DNA of 64,000 nucleotides from DASQPR01 sp963836775 (GTDB lineage Bacteria; Actinomycetota; Actinomycetes; Mycobacteriales; Micromonosporaceae): assembly GCA_963836775.1 (NCBI GenBank), contig CAWIKR010000002.1, positions 1,116,001-1,180,000 of the forward strand, read 5' to 3'. Both the position numbers and the translations under genes were made by a program. The notes under the pieces were generated by a model that saw only the letters and a list, made by a program, of their open reading frames with translations, ran no database searches and had not been told where the DNA came from. Position 1 is the first letter of the stretch, and the number at the start of each line of letters is the position of its first letter. Of the stretch, positions 25,707-34,487 are shown piece by piece.

Positions 25707-27008
25707 CTAGATGGGCAGATCCTCCAGCAGATCTGTAACCACTTCGGCGATGGGCGACCGCTCCGAACGGGTGAGTGTCACATGTGCGAACAGCGGATGC
25801 CCTTTGAGTGCATCAACCACCGACACGACACCATCGTGGCGACCGACTCGGAGGTTGTCGCGCTGCGCCACGTCGTGGGTGAGGACCACTCGCGAGCCGG
25901 TCCCGATCCGGGACAGGACAGTCAGCAGCACCCCGCGTTCGAGCGATTGCGCCTCGTCCACAATCACGAACGCATCGTGGAGGCTGCGCCCTCGAATGTG
26001 GGTCAGCGGCAGGACTTCGAGCATTCCTCGGGACAGCACTTCCTCGATGACGTTCTCGCTGACCAGGGCGCCCAGCGTGTCGAAGACCGCCTGTCCCCAC
26101 GGGGACATCTTCTCGTTCTCGGTGCCCGGAAGATATCCGAGTTCCTGACCACCGACCGCGTACAGCGGCCGGAACACGATGACCTTCTTGTGCCTGCGCT
26201 TCTCCAGCACCTGCTCCAAGCCGGCGCAGAGCGCCAGTGCCGACTTGCCGGTGCCGGCCCGGCCACCCATCGACACGATCCCGATCGAGTCGTCCAGGAG
26301 CAGGTCGAGCGCGATCCGCTGTTCCGCGGAGCGGCCGTGCACGCCGAGCGCCTCACGGTCGCCGCGAACCAGCACTATGGTCTTCTCCGCGGTCACGCGC
26401 CCGAGCGCTGAGCCGCGCGGCGAATGCAGCACCAGACCGGTGTGGCACGGCAGCCCGGCCGCCTCGTCGACGTCGAGCACCTCGCCCGCGTAGAGCGCGT
26501 TGATCTGAGCCTCATTCAGCTCCAGCTCGGCCATGCCGGTCCAGGTCGGGTCGGTGGCCTGGCCGTGCCGGTATTCATCGGCCGCGAGACCCACCGATGC
26601 CGCCTTGACTCGCAGCGGCATGTCCTTGGTGACCAGGACGACGTCCTTGCCCTCGGATCGCAACGCCAATGCCACGGACAGGATCCGGGCATCATTCGAC
26701 TCGGTGCGGAATCCGAGCGGCAACACACCTGGATCGGCGTGGTTCAGCTCCACATGCAGAGTGCCGCCCTCGTCGGTGACCGGCATCGGCAAATCCAGCC
26801 GGCCGTGCTGAACCCGCAGCTCATCGAGGCGGCGCAGCGACGCTCGCGCGAAGTATCCAAGCTCCGGGTGGTGGCGCTTGGCCTCCAACTCGGTAATCAC
26901 GATCAGCGGGATGACGACCTCGTGCTCGGCGAACCGCAGAAACGCGGCCGGGTCAGCGAGAAGAACCGAGGTGTCCAGGACATACGTGCGAGGTGAGGCC
27001 CCAGCCAT
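25707..27008 (-). CDS. phoH: PhoH2-type protein: PIN domain fused to PhoH ATPase
   Basis: A 433-residue PIN-PhoH fusion. The PIN nuclease domain (residues 1-160) shows YVLDTSVLLADP, VVIPLIVITELEAKR and ESNDARILSVAL with the acidic metal ligands. The PhoH ATPase domain (about 225-433) has Walker A GRAGTGKSALAL, FRPLYAVGGQELGYLPG and Walker B AFVIVDEAQS. The mycobacterial homologue (Rv1095) unwinds and cleaves RNA. ATG 27008 has TAGCGT six bases upstream, consistent with a leaderless mRNA. Confidence 0.94.
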   Translation of the reverse strand: MAGASPRTYVLDTSVLLADPAAFLRFAEHEVVIPLIVITELEAKRHHPELGYFARASLRRLDELRVQHGRLDLPMPVTDEGGTLHVELNHADPGVLPLGFRTESNDARILSVALALRSEGKDVVLVTKDMPLRVKAASVGLAADEYRHGQATDPTWTGMAELELNEAQINALYAGEVLDVDEAAGLPCHTGLVLHSPRGSALGRVTAEKTIVLVRGDREALGVHGRSAEQRIALDLLLDDSIGIVSMGGRAGTGKSALALCAGLEQVLEKRRHKKVIVFRPLYAVGGQELGYLPGTENEKMSPWGQAVFDTLGALVSENVIEEVLSRGMLEVLPLTHIRGRSLHDAFVIVDEAQSLERGVLLTVLSRIGTGSRVVLTHDVAQRDNLRVGRHDGVVSVVDALKGHPLFAHVTLTRSERSPIAEVVTDLLEDLPI

Positions 27009-27014
27009 ACAGAC

Positions 27015-27020
27015 ACGCTA
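27015..27020 (-). promoter_or_regulatory. -10 box for leaderless phoH
   Basis: TAGCGT lies exactly six bases before the ATG at 27008. Confidence 0.5.
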
Positions 27021-27112
27021 GACAACTAATGCGACAAGCACTAGTAACGCCACGTGACGACCTGGGGATACACGAATCGGACGGCCTGTGTCTCAACCGT
27101 CGAGAACTTCGT

Positions 27113-27337
27113 GATGAGCGATGACTCAGGGCAAGACTGCCGCGGTTCGCGCCAACGCATATGGCTCCGCTCCGACGAGGTGTCCGCGATGAGCGATGAC
27201 TCAGGGCAAGACTGCGGCGCTTCGCGCCGACGCATATGGCTCCGCTCCGACGAGGTGTCCGCGATGAGCGGTGGCTCAAACCAAAACTGCGGCGCTTCGC
27301 GCCACGGGTTGATAGCTACGCTCCGGCTGTAACATTG
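27113..27337. repeat. 75-bp tandem repeat, three units
   Basis: GATGAGCG starts units at 27113, 27188 and 27263, a period of exactly 75. The first two units are almost identical (GACTCAGGGCAAGACTGC, TTCGCGCC, CATATGGCTCCGCTCCGACG); the third has diverged. The whole 27009-27346 interval holds no convincing gene. A 75-base period would keep frame, but the translated repeats (Arg/Ser-rich) look non-coding. Confidence 0.8.
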
Positions 27338-27346
27338 GGTTCTCCG

Positions 27347-28131
27347 CTACGCTCCGAACCGCCTCTGACGATTCGCGTACGACCGCAACGCCCGGAGGAA
27401 GTCGATCCGCCGGAACTCCGGCCAGTTCACGTCGCAGAAGTAGAACTCCGAGTGCGCCGACTGCCACAACAGGAAGCCGGACAGCCGCTGCTCACCACTG
27501 GTCCGGATGACCAGGTCTGGATCTGGCTGGCCCTTGGTGTAGAGGTGCTTGGCGATGTGGTCGACGTCGAGGACGTCGGCGAGCTCCTCGATCGTGCCGC
27601 CGGTGGCCGCGTGCTCGTGCAGCAGGGATCGGACCGCGTCGGCGATCTCGCGCCGGCCACCGTAACCGACCGCCATGTTGACGGTCATCCCGCCGGACGG
27701 TCAGCGGTCGCCGCCTCCGCCTTCTTCAGGGCGCTCGGCGGTCGATGCCGGCAGCACATCGAGCGCGCCCACCGGCGTGCAACTGCCATGGATTCTCCGG
27801 AGCCGCAAGATCGGCCGCCAGGTCTTCGATGATCTGCAGCAGCGGGTCCAGCTCGGCGGCCGGCCGACGCAGGTTTTCCGTGCCGAGTAGATAGAGCGTC
27901 ACGTACACCGATGCCGGCCTGCTCGCACCACTCCAGGACGTGCTTGATCTTGACGGCGCCGACCCGGTGGCCGTCATTTGGGTCGACGTAACCCATTTCG
28001 CGAGCCCAGCGCCGATTGCCATCGCACATCAGGCCGACGTGGTGCGGACGAGGCTTGCCGGCCAGCGCGGCCAGCAGGCGCCGCTCGTACACCGAATAAA
28101 TCAAATTCCGCACGTCTCGCACACTATCCAT
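27347..28131 (-). CDS. uppS: Isoprenyl transferase, Z-farnesyl-diphosphate synthase type (three frameshifts)
   Basis: The pieces together match the Rv1086-type cis-prenyltransferase, which makes (2Z,6E)-FPP for polyprenyl phosphates. The N-terminus has IYSVYERRLLAAL and HVGLMCDGNRRWAREMGY with the catalytic Asp (residues 1-75). After a shift near 27905 it reads VTLYLLGTENLRRPAAELDPL; after one near 27780, LKKAEAATADRPAG; after one near 27686, TVNMAVGYGGRREIADAV, then DLVIRTSGEQRLSGFLLWQSAHSEFYF to the stop at 27347. All active-site blocks are present. Since this pathway is needed for the envelope, sequence errors are the likely cause of the shifts. Confidence 0.88.
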
Positions 28132-28211
28132 CCACGGCTATCGGCTGCGACGGGCATGTCCAAATCGAGACAGCCGACCCTACGACCGCGCCCGCCCGAC
28201 CCGGAAACGCC

Positions 28212-28243
28212 GATGGCGCGCTCCGGAGCCGGAGCACGCCATC
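28212..28243 (-). terminator. Terminator after pckG
   Basis: A 15-base-pair stem with one mismatch (28212-28226 with 28229-28243) and a very short loop lies 16 bases beyond the pckG stop. Confidence 0.75.
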
Positions 28244-28258
28244 GCGGCGATCTTGACG

Positions 28259-30104
28259 CTACAGCGCGCCGAGGCGGGCCTTGAGCGCGTCCAGCTCGGC
28301 CCAGAGTACGCCCGGCAGCTTGTCGCCGAACTTCTCGAACCACTCCGTGACCTGCGGGATCTCGGCCTCCACTCGTCCACGTCGACGCGCAACGCGGCCT
28401 CGAGGTCGGCCCGGGAAAGGTCAAGACCGGAGACGTCCAGCGAGTCCGGCAGTCGGGACCGCACCGATCGGCGTCTCGACCGCGTCGGCGGTGCCCTCCA
28501 GCCGCTCCACGATCCACTTGAGGACCCGCGAGTTCTCGCCGTAGCCGGGCCACAGGAACTGGCCCTCGTCGCCGCGGCGGAACCAGTTGACGTAGAAGAA
28601 CTGGGGCAGCTTGGTCGGGTCGCCGGCACCTTCACCAGCGCCCTTGCCCATCTCGATCCAGTGGTTGAAGTAGTCACCGGCGTTGTAGCCGATGAACGGC
28701 AGCATCGCCATCGGGTCGCGGCGCACCACGCCGACCTGGCCGACCGCCGCGGCGGTGGTCTCCGAGGACAGCGTGGCCCCCATGTAGACGCCGTGCACCC
28801 AGTCGCGAGCCTGCGTCACCAGCGGGATGGTGGTCTTGCGGCGGCCGCCGAACAGGATCGCGTCGATCGGGACACCGTTCGGGTCCTCATACTCCGGAGC
28901 CAGGATCGGGCACTGCTTGATCGGGGTGCAGAAGCGGCTGTTCGGGTGGCTGGACAGCGTGTCCATGTCCGGAGTCCAGTCGTTGCCGTGCCAGTCGATG
29001 AGGTGCGCCGGCGGCTCGCCCATGCCCTCCCACCAGATGTCGCCGTCGTCGGTGCGGGCGACGTTGGTGAACAGCGTGTTGCCCTTGGCCATGGTGCGCA
29101 TCGCGTTCGGGTTGGTCCGGTAGTCGGTGCCCGGCGCGACGCCGAAGAGGCCGTACTCCGGGTTGACCGCGTAGAGGCGGCCGTCGGTGCCGAACCGCAT
29201 CCACGCGATGTCGTCGCCGAGCGTCTCGACCTTCCAGCCCGGGATGGTCGGCTCCAGCATCGCGAGGTTGGTCTTGCCGCACGCGGATGGGAACGCGCCG
29301 GCGATGTGGTAGACCTTGCCGGCCGGCGAGGTCAGCTTGAGGATCAGCATGTGCTCGGCGAGCCAGCCCTCGTCGCGCCCCATGACACTGGCGATCCGCA
29401 GCGAGTAGCACTTCTTGCCGAGCAGCGAGTTGCCGCCGTAGCCGGAACCGAACGACCAGATCTCCCGGGTCTCCGGGAAGTGCGAGATGTATTTGGTCTC
29501 GTTGCACGGCCAGGCCACGTCCTTCTGACCCGGCTCCAGCGGCGCGCCGACCGAGTGCAGCGCCGGCACGAACGTCGGCGTCCTCGCCCATCGCCTCCAG
29601 GACGTGCGCGCCCATGCGCGTCATGATCCTCATCGAGGCGACGACGTAGGCGCTGTCGGTGATCTCCACGCCGAACATCGGGTTCTCCGCGGTCAGCGGG
29701 CCCATGCAGAACGGAATGACGTACATCGTCCGGCCGCGCATGCTGCCCCGGTAGAGCGCGGTCATCTCGCGCTTCATCTCCGACGGCGCCATCCAGTTGT
29801 TGGTCGGACCGGCGTCGGCCTCGTCGACCGAGCAGATGAAGGTGCGCTCCTCGACCCGAGCGACGTCGGTCGGGTCGGTGCGCGCCCAGAAGGAGTTGGG
29901 CTTGATCTGGTCATTCAGCGGCACCAGCGTGCCGGCGGCGACGAGCTCGCCGGTGAGGCGGTCCCACTCCGCCTCGGAGCCGTCGCACCAGACGATCGGG
30001 TCCGGGGTGGTCAGTTCGGCTACCTCGCGCACCCAGGCCAGCAACCGCGGGTGCGACGTCGGTGCGTCGGCTATGCCGGCAGAAATAGTGGATGCAGCGG
30101 TCAT
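28259..30104 (-). CDS. pckG: Phosphoenolpyruvate carboxykinase, GTP-dependent (three frameshifts)
   Basis: The reassembled protein is about 615 residues, the normal size. It converts oxaloacetate and GTP to PEP. Blocks in order: MGPLTAENPMFGVEITDSAYV, then after a shift near 29575 PALHSVGAPLEPGQ, NETKYISHFPE, the P-loop FPSACGKTNLAM, GDDIAWM, FGGRRKTTIPLV and FRRGDEGQFLWPGYGENSRVL. Near 28440 and 28372 further shifts lead to LDVSGLDLSRADLEAAL and FEKFGDKLPGVLWAELDALK, ending TAG at 28259. ATG 30104 has AGGAG upstream. The frameshifts in this central enzyme are suspected consensus errors. Confidence 0.93.
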
Positions 30105-30211
30105 GAGCGGGATCTCCTCGACGGTGCGACGGTGCAGATACGCGGAACTCACGCAAAGTAACGGAGTTGCCCTCAGCGTAAACCGCTTGCGAAATTTGAG
30201 CATCGCGAGAG

Positions 30212-30231
30212 CTTGTGAAATGTTGCACAAG
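30212..30231. promoter_or_regulatory. Candidate operator upstream of pckG
   Basis: CTTGTG and CACAAG form a perfect six-base inverted repeat with an eight-base spacer, in an A/T-richer 255-base region between pckG and gtrA. Nearby are repeated TTGCGAAAT/TTGTGAAAT/CTGCGAAAT words. Confidence 0.4.
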
Positions 30232-30346
30232 CGAGCAAACAATCCTGCGAAATGCACATTGGCGCGCGAATATAGCGTTCGCGGCGCAGGTTTGCGCAAA
30301 CATCGACAGCTGTCCGTACACACCACGCGGCCGGCTACGCAACCGT

Positions 30347-30352
30347 TACGCT
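30347..30352 (+). promoter_or_regulatory. -10 box for leaderless gtrA
   Basis: TACGCT lies seven bases before the GTG at 30360. Confidence 0.5.
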
Positions 30353-30359
30353 CGGGGAC

Positions 30360-30905
30360 GTGTCAGATGTCGCCGATCCGACGTCACGTTCACCCGTGGC
30401 CTCGGCTCAAGGTCTGTACTCACGGTTCCGGCAAGAGATCCATGAAATAGGGAAATTCGGGGCGGTTGGCGCATTTGCTTTTGTAGTAGATGCAATCGTA
30501 TTCAACCTATTTCGCGTTCACTATGACGTTGGATATGCCTGGGCCGCCGTCATTTCGACCACCGTTTCCGCCACCGTGGCCTTTATCGGCAATCGGATGT
30601 GGACCTGGCGGAACCGGTCCAGCAGCAGCCTGCATCGCGAATACCTGTTATATGCGTTCTTCAACGCGGTCGGCCTGCTGATCTCGCTCGGATGCCTGTG
30701 GATCAGCCACGACCTTCTGGGCGCCTGGCAACCGCAGATCTTCAAGAGCCTGCTCGCCGACAACATCTCCAAATACGGATTCGGCCTGGTGCTCGGCACC
30801 GCGTTCCGGTTCTGGTCGTATCGGCGCTTCGTCTTCACGCCGACAGCGGCCCAGACCGAGGCGGCCGAGGCCGAGGCGCCCGGGACTGAGGCGGCCCGAG
30901 ACTGA
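30360..30905 (+). CDS. GtrA family membrane protein
   Basis: A 181-residue protein with four membrane helices typical of GtrA: FGAVGAFAFVVDAIVFNLF (about residues 34-52), AAVISTTVSATVAFIGNRMWTW, YAFFNAVGLLISLGCLWIS and YGFGLVLGTAFRFWSYRRFVF. The GNR-WTW and FW-YRRFVF motifs are family hallmarks. GtrA proteins are thought to flip or handle polyprenyl-phosphate-linked sugars. The C-terminus is a short Ala/Glu-rich tail. Its start region is unusually A/T-rich. A second GtrA gene follows within 200 bases; in M. tuberculosis a single gtrA-like gene sits near birA. Confidence 0.88.
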   Translation: MSDVADPTSRSPVASAQGLYSRFRQEIHEIGKFGAVGAFAFVVDAIVFNLFRVHYDVGYAWAAVISTTVSATVAFIGNRMWTWRNRSSSSLHREYLLYAFFNAVGLLISLGCLWISHDLLGAWQPQIFKSLLADNISKYGFGLVLGTAFRFWSYRRFVFTPTAAQTEAAEAEAPGTEAARD

Positions 30906-31073
30906 GACCGGCCTGAGTCACCGGACGGCCGGATCGGGGTTTCGGGGCGGTGATTCGGGGCACAACCACGGTATGGGCGCCGACGAGCGACTCTTTGTCG
31001 AGATTCCCTGTGAGTTGGGCTTCAGTTGCGTTGACGGGCGTTCGGGCGGCGTGCATCTCGCCCAAACCTCCCG

Positions 31074-31079
31074 TACTGT
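31074..31079 (+). promoter_or_regulatory. -10 box for the second gtrA gene
   Basis: TACTGT lies six bases before the GTG at 31086. Confidence 0.5.
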
Positions 31080-31085
31080 GGCCGA

Positions 31086-31685
31086 GTGCGTCTTCTCCGA
31101 ATGATCCCTGAGCGGCACCGGAAGCTGGTGCGAGAACTCACGGCATTCGGGTTCGCCGGCGTGATCAACACGGCGATCGGCTTCGCTCTTTTCAACATGC
31201 TGCTGGGCCTCGGTTCGCTGACCGCCAACGCGCTGTCCACGGGCGTGGCCACCGGCACCTCGTTCGTCCTGAATCGGTATGTGACGTATCGCCATCGGCC
31301 CAAGACGTCGCTGCGCCGCGAACTTCCGCTGTTCGTCTTCTTCAACCTGATCGGCCTGGGCATCCAGCAGCTGATCATGATCGGCGGCAAGTGGGCGTTC
31401 GACCTCTCCGACTCCGACCGGCTTGAGCTCAACGTGGTCCGGATGGGCAGCGTTGCCGTCGGCACGGTGTTCCTGCTGCTGACCTACCGCACCTTCGTCT
31501 TCAAGAAGGGCCCAGTCGAGGCGCCGGTCTCCGCGGAGCTGCCGATCCCGGTCGAGTTCGCCCAGGACGCCGAATTCGCCGAGCTCACCGCCCCGCTGGA
31601 GAGCGAGTCCATCGACGCCGACTGGGAACTCGGCGAGATGCTCGAATCGGATAAGGACACGCGGACCGTACGCTCGAGGCTGTGA
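31086..31685 (+). CDS. GtrA family membrane protein, second copy
   Basis: A 199-residue GtrA paralogue with the same four-helix plan: FGFAGVINTAIGFALFNMLLG, LSTGVATGTSFVLNRYVTYRHR, FVFFNLIGLGIQQLIM and MGSVAVGTVFLLLTYRTFVFK. A 50-residue acidic C-terminal tail (AELTAPLESESIDADWELGEM) distinguishes it from the first copy. Its stop overlaps the GTG of the MaoC gene (GTGA), so those two are co-translated. Role inferred as polyprenyl-linked sugar translocation. Confidence 0.87.
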   Translation: MRLLRMIPERHRKLVRELTAFGFAGVINTAIGFALFNMLLGLGSLTANALSTGVATGTSFVLNRYVTYRHRPKTSLRRELPLFVFFNLIGLGIQQLIMIGGKWAFDLSDSDRLELNVVRMGSVAVGTVFLLLTYRTFVFKKGPVEAPVSAELPIPVEFAQDAEFAELTAPLESESIDADWELGEMLESDKDTRTVRSRL

Positions 31686-32157
31686 TCCTCTCCGGCACCG
31701 GCGTCCCCGCCACCCTGTTCTTCGAAGATCTGACCCCCGGACGCCAGTTCGATCTCGGAGTGGTCGTCATCGACCGCGACGACATGATCGCGTACGCGGA
31801 ACGATTCGATCCGCAGTGGTACCACGTCGACGTCGCCGCCGCCGAGGCCAGTGAGTTCGGCGGCGTGACCGCCAGCGGCTTCTACACGATCAGCCTATTC
31901 ATGCGGGCATATGTCGATCATGTCCTGAGCCGGGCCGCGGCCGCCGCTTCCCCGGCCTCGAGGAGCTGCGCTGGCGCGCCCCGGTGTACGCGGGCGACAA
32001 GATCGCCATCCGGCTGGACGTGCTGGACTCAGCAGCGTCGTCGGCGAAGCCCGGACTCGGCACCGTCACCCTCGCCGCCACGATGACCAGAGTCGGCGAC
32101 GAGCGCGTGGTTCTGCGTACCCAATTTCGGGGTTGGTTTCACAAACGTCCGGAATAG
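31682..32157 (+). CDS. MaoC-like dehydratase (one frameshift)
   Basis: A hot-dog-fold protein of the enoyl-CoA hydratase type. The first part, FFEDLTPGRQFDLG, then DMIAYAERFDPQWYHVDVAAA, holds the D-H catalytic pair; FGGVTASGFYTISLFMRAY follows. Near 31955 the frame shifts; the other frame continues LEELRWRAPVYAGDKIAIRLDVLD to LRTQFRGWFHKRPE and TAG at 32157, which restores the full 158-residue length. The frame break falls in a C/G run. It probably hydrates an unsaturated acyl-CoA. Confidence 0.85.
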
Positions 32158-32158
32158 C

Positions 32159-32196
32159 AAAGCCGCCGGCGGAATCGAATCCCGCCGGCGGCTTTT
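32159..32196 (+). terminator. Rho-independent terminator after the MaoC gene
   Basis: AAAGCCGCCGGCGG (32159-32172) pairs perfectly with 32182-32195, and TTTT ends the stem. It starts one base after the MaoC stop and lies just beyond the end of the opposing PH gene, so it may serve both. Confidence 0.88.
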
Positions 32197-32208
32197 GCTG
32201 GAAATGAT

Positions 32209-32763
32209 TTAGTTCGACAGCGTCTGGGTGTCGCCATCATTGGCGTCGTGGTGCTGACGCGGCCGCGGCTGACGGTCATTGCGGTTCTCGCTGTCGTCGT
32301 CGACCAGGGCGTAGAGCTGGCTCTGCACCTTTTCGACCTTCGGGATCTCCTTGAGGACGACCTGGCCGTGCTCGCCGGCCGACTCGATGGTCAGCACGCC
32401 GGTGCCCAGCAGGCGCTCGAAGAACGTGTGGTGGAACGACACGTCGTTGACCCGGTCCAGCGGGATGTCCCGGCCGTCCCGGGAGAAGACACCTTCGCGC
32501 ATGATGATGCGCTCGGTGGTGAACACGTAGTGCGTGGTCCGCCACTTCAGGAACGGCCACAGCACGAACCACACGAACGCGACCAGTCCGAGCGCGCCGA
32601 CGACCAGCAGCAGAATGGTGTTGTCGACGAAAATCCAGGTGGCGATGACCGCCGCCAGGATCAGGATCAGCATCAGGACCGGACGGACCATTGCCTTCCA
32701 GTGCGGGTGAAGGTGCATGACGACACGCTCACCGTCAATCAGCACACTGTCCGGAAACCCCAC
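32209..32763 (-). CDS. PH-domain membrane protein (bPH2 type)
   Basis: A 184-residue protein with two membrane helices (VRPVLMLILILAAVIATWIFV and ILLLVVGALGLVAFVWFVLWPF, about residues 27-75) and a bacterial PH-like domain: TTHYVFTTERIIMREGVFSRDGRDIPLDRVNDVSFHHTFFERLLGTG. The tail is Asp/Asn/Gln-rich. GTG 32763 has GAGGGAGG upstream. It lies directly downstream of birA, as in mycobacteria (Rv3278c next to Rv3279c). Function unknown. Confidence 0.88.
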   Translation of the reverse strand: MGFPDSVLIDGERVVMHLHPHWKAMVRPVLMLILILAAVIATWIFVDNTILLLVVGALGLVAFVWFVLWPFLKWRTTHYVFTTERIIMREGVFSRDGRDIPLDRVNDVSFHHTFFERLLGTGVLTIESAGEHGQVVLKEIPKVEKVQSQLYALVDDDSENRNDRQPRPRQHHDANDGDTQTLSN

Positions 32764-32888
32764 ACCAACCTCCCTCGGTTGATTATTTACAAATGCAGGG
32801 CTTACCGAAGAAGTAGCCCAGCCAATGTCATTTGTCCGCGATGACGGTAGCGGAATCGCACCAGAATGCGCGCTCCACCGAACGTGTT

Positions 32889-33697
32889 TCAGTTGGACAC
32901 GCAGGTGGATGACATCGCCGGCGGCCACGGCCCGATCACCGACGACCAGACGGCCGTCGTCGTCGACACCGGTGGCCACGCCCACGATGTCGGCGCCGCC
33001 GGGCATCGACACCGACACGTTGGCACCGATGGTTGCGCAATGGAACCGGTAGGACGCCAGCAATCCGCAGGTCGCGGCGTCTCCGCCGGCATCGCGCCAG
33101 CGCACATACCAGGACTCGATGTCGCGCGACAGCGACCGCACCAGTGGATCCCGGTCCACACAGGACGACCCGGACAGTTGCAGGCTGGTGGCGTCCGGGC
33201 GAGGCAACTCCGACTGGCGCAGGGTGACGTTGAGGCCGATGCCGATCGCGATGGCCCCGTCACCGACCGACTCGGCCAGGATGCCGGCGCACTTGCGCTC
33301 GTTGATGAGCAGGTCATTGGGCCACTTCAGGGCCGCGTCCACCTCGCCCAGCCGGCGAACCGTCTCGACCAGCGCCACGCCGGCCAGCAGCGGCAGGAAG
33401 CCGAACCGGTTAGTGGGCACGGCGGGCCATCCGTCGGCCGCGTCGCCCGGGCGGAGCAGCACACTCATCGCGATCCCGGCCCGTGGCGGGGACTGCCACT
33501 CGCGATCCAGACGGCCCCGGCCGTTGGACTGCTCATCGGCGACGATCAACAAGCCCTCGGGCGCGCCGTTGCGGGCCGCGGCAGCGACGTCCGCGTTGGT
33601 CGAGCCAGTGTTCGCAGATAACGCACGTCGTTCCAGAGCCCGCCGGTCCGCACGAGCGCCGCCGCAGGGCGGTCTCATTCAGCGGGGGACGATCCAT
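32889..33697 (-). CDS. birA: Biotin--[acetyl-CoA-carboxylase] ligase (frameshifted)
   Basis: Class I BirA lacking a DNA-binding domain. The start MDRPPLNETALRR at 33697 shifts frame twice in the next 80 bases (ALVRTGGLWNDVRYLR, then GSTNADVA). The catalytic core is intact: EQSNGRGRLDREWQSPPRAGIAMSVLLRP (biotin loop, GRGR-R), ALKWPNDLLINERKCAGIL, and the C-terminal GADIVGVATGVDDDGRLVV-GDVIHLR. Past GDVIHLR the frame stays open into the PH gene; a single-base change would end it at 32889, the normal place. It attaches biotin to the Lys of AccA (44.2 kb). Confidence 0.85.
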
Positions 33698-34142
33698 ATC
33701 CGAGTACGGAGAACTCACCTGATCACCGTAGTCGGGCCGGATTTCAGGTACGGCGGAAGCTACGGTTCCGCGCATGTTTTTGTCCGTCGGTGCCGTGGCT
33801 ATTGATGCTTACAGTCGGCCCGATCGGCGTACTCGCTCGCTACGGTTCCGCGATCGGCTCGATGCGATCCGGGCTCGAGGCGGGACTCTCGAGACCGTTG
33901 ACGGAAAGCTGACTGCTCGGTCCCGGACGCGGGCTGCTGACCGCGATCCGGACCTCGTTGGCAATGACCTGTTCACTGTGTGTGCGTTCTGATGCTGTTG
34001 ATTTGGTCGAGAGCGGGACGACAGGGAGACGTATCAGCGGGGCTGCGCAGTATTGCATGGCGACCGTGGTCTCGAGCCTTACTTCGGCGTGGATCGCCGT
34101 CGGATCATTAGATGACCACTCACCTCTGTCGTCCGCATGTCC
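33698..34142. other. Gene-poor interval
   Basis: No gene is convincing here. GCTACGGTTCCGCG occurs twice (near 33762 and 33839), and the sequence is rich in CG-type words. A few open frames exist but lack family patterns or good starts. Confidence 0.5.
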
Positions 34143-34430
34143 GTGATCCATCGGATCTGACGGAGTCGCACTGCGAGGGCATTCTTCCGGCGAGGTTCGT
34201 GAGTTGGCAGGACATCGAGGCTAACAGCCGAGGCGCTCTACGATGCCGGGCTGCGCGGGATTCCCGACAACGCAGCGGTACGTCAAGATGGTGCCTGATC
34301 GTGACGCAAAGTCCTTGACGTCGATGTCCACAAGATCGTAACGGCGATCGAGTGCTACCGCGTCGATCCCTCGCTTCGCTCCGAGCTGGAGCCGGTCAAC
34401 GGATACGGCGAGCTCTACCGCGTCAGCTGA
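34143..34430 (+). pseudogene. Duplicated C-terminal fragment of the neighbouring membrane protein gene
   Basis: The DNA aligns with the last third of the gene at 34488-35102: GTGATC-ATCGG, GACATCGA, CTCTTTACGATGCCGGG (here CTCTACGATGCCGGG), GTCGAGCC-GTCAACGG-TACGGCGAGCTC and the shared Val-Ser-stop ending. It carries indels and has no intact frame, so it is a decayed tandem duplicate. Confidence 0.75.
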
Positions 34431-34474
34431 ATGCCTGCTCGAGATTGCGGACACACGTCCGATACTCCACCCGC

Positions 34475-34480
34475 TACCCT
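34475..34480 (+). promoter_or_regulatory. -10 box for the hypothetical membrane protein gene
   Basis: TACCCT lies seven bases before the ATG at 34488. Confidence 0.45.
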
Positions 34481-34487
34481 TCCGCCC

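Noticed and set aside
27113..27337. Possible CRISPR array
   Set aside because: The repeats are contiguous 75-bp units without unique spacers, and no cas genes are near.
33774..33992. Small plus-strand gene in the gap before the duplicated fragment
   Set aside because: It has a run of Arg/Asp-rich residues, no ribosome site or -10 box, and no recognised family.
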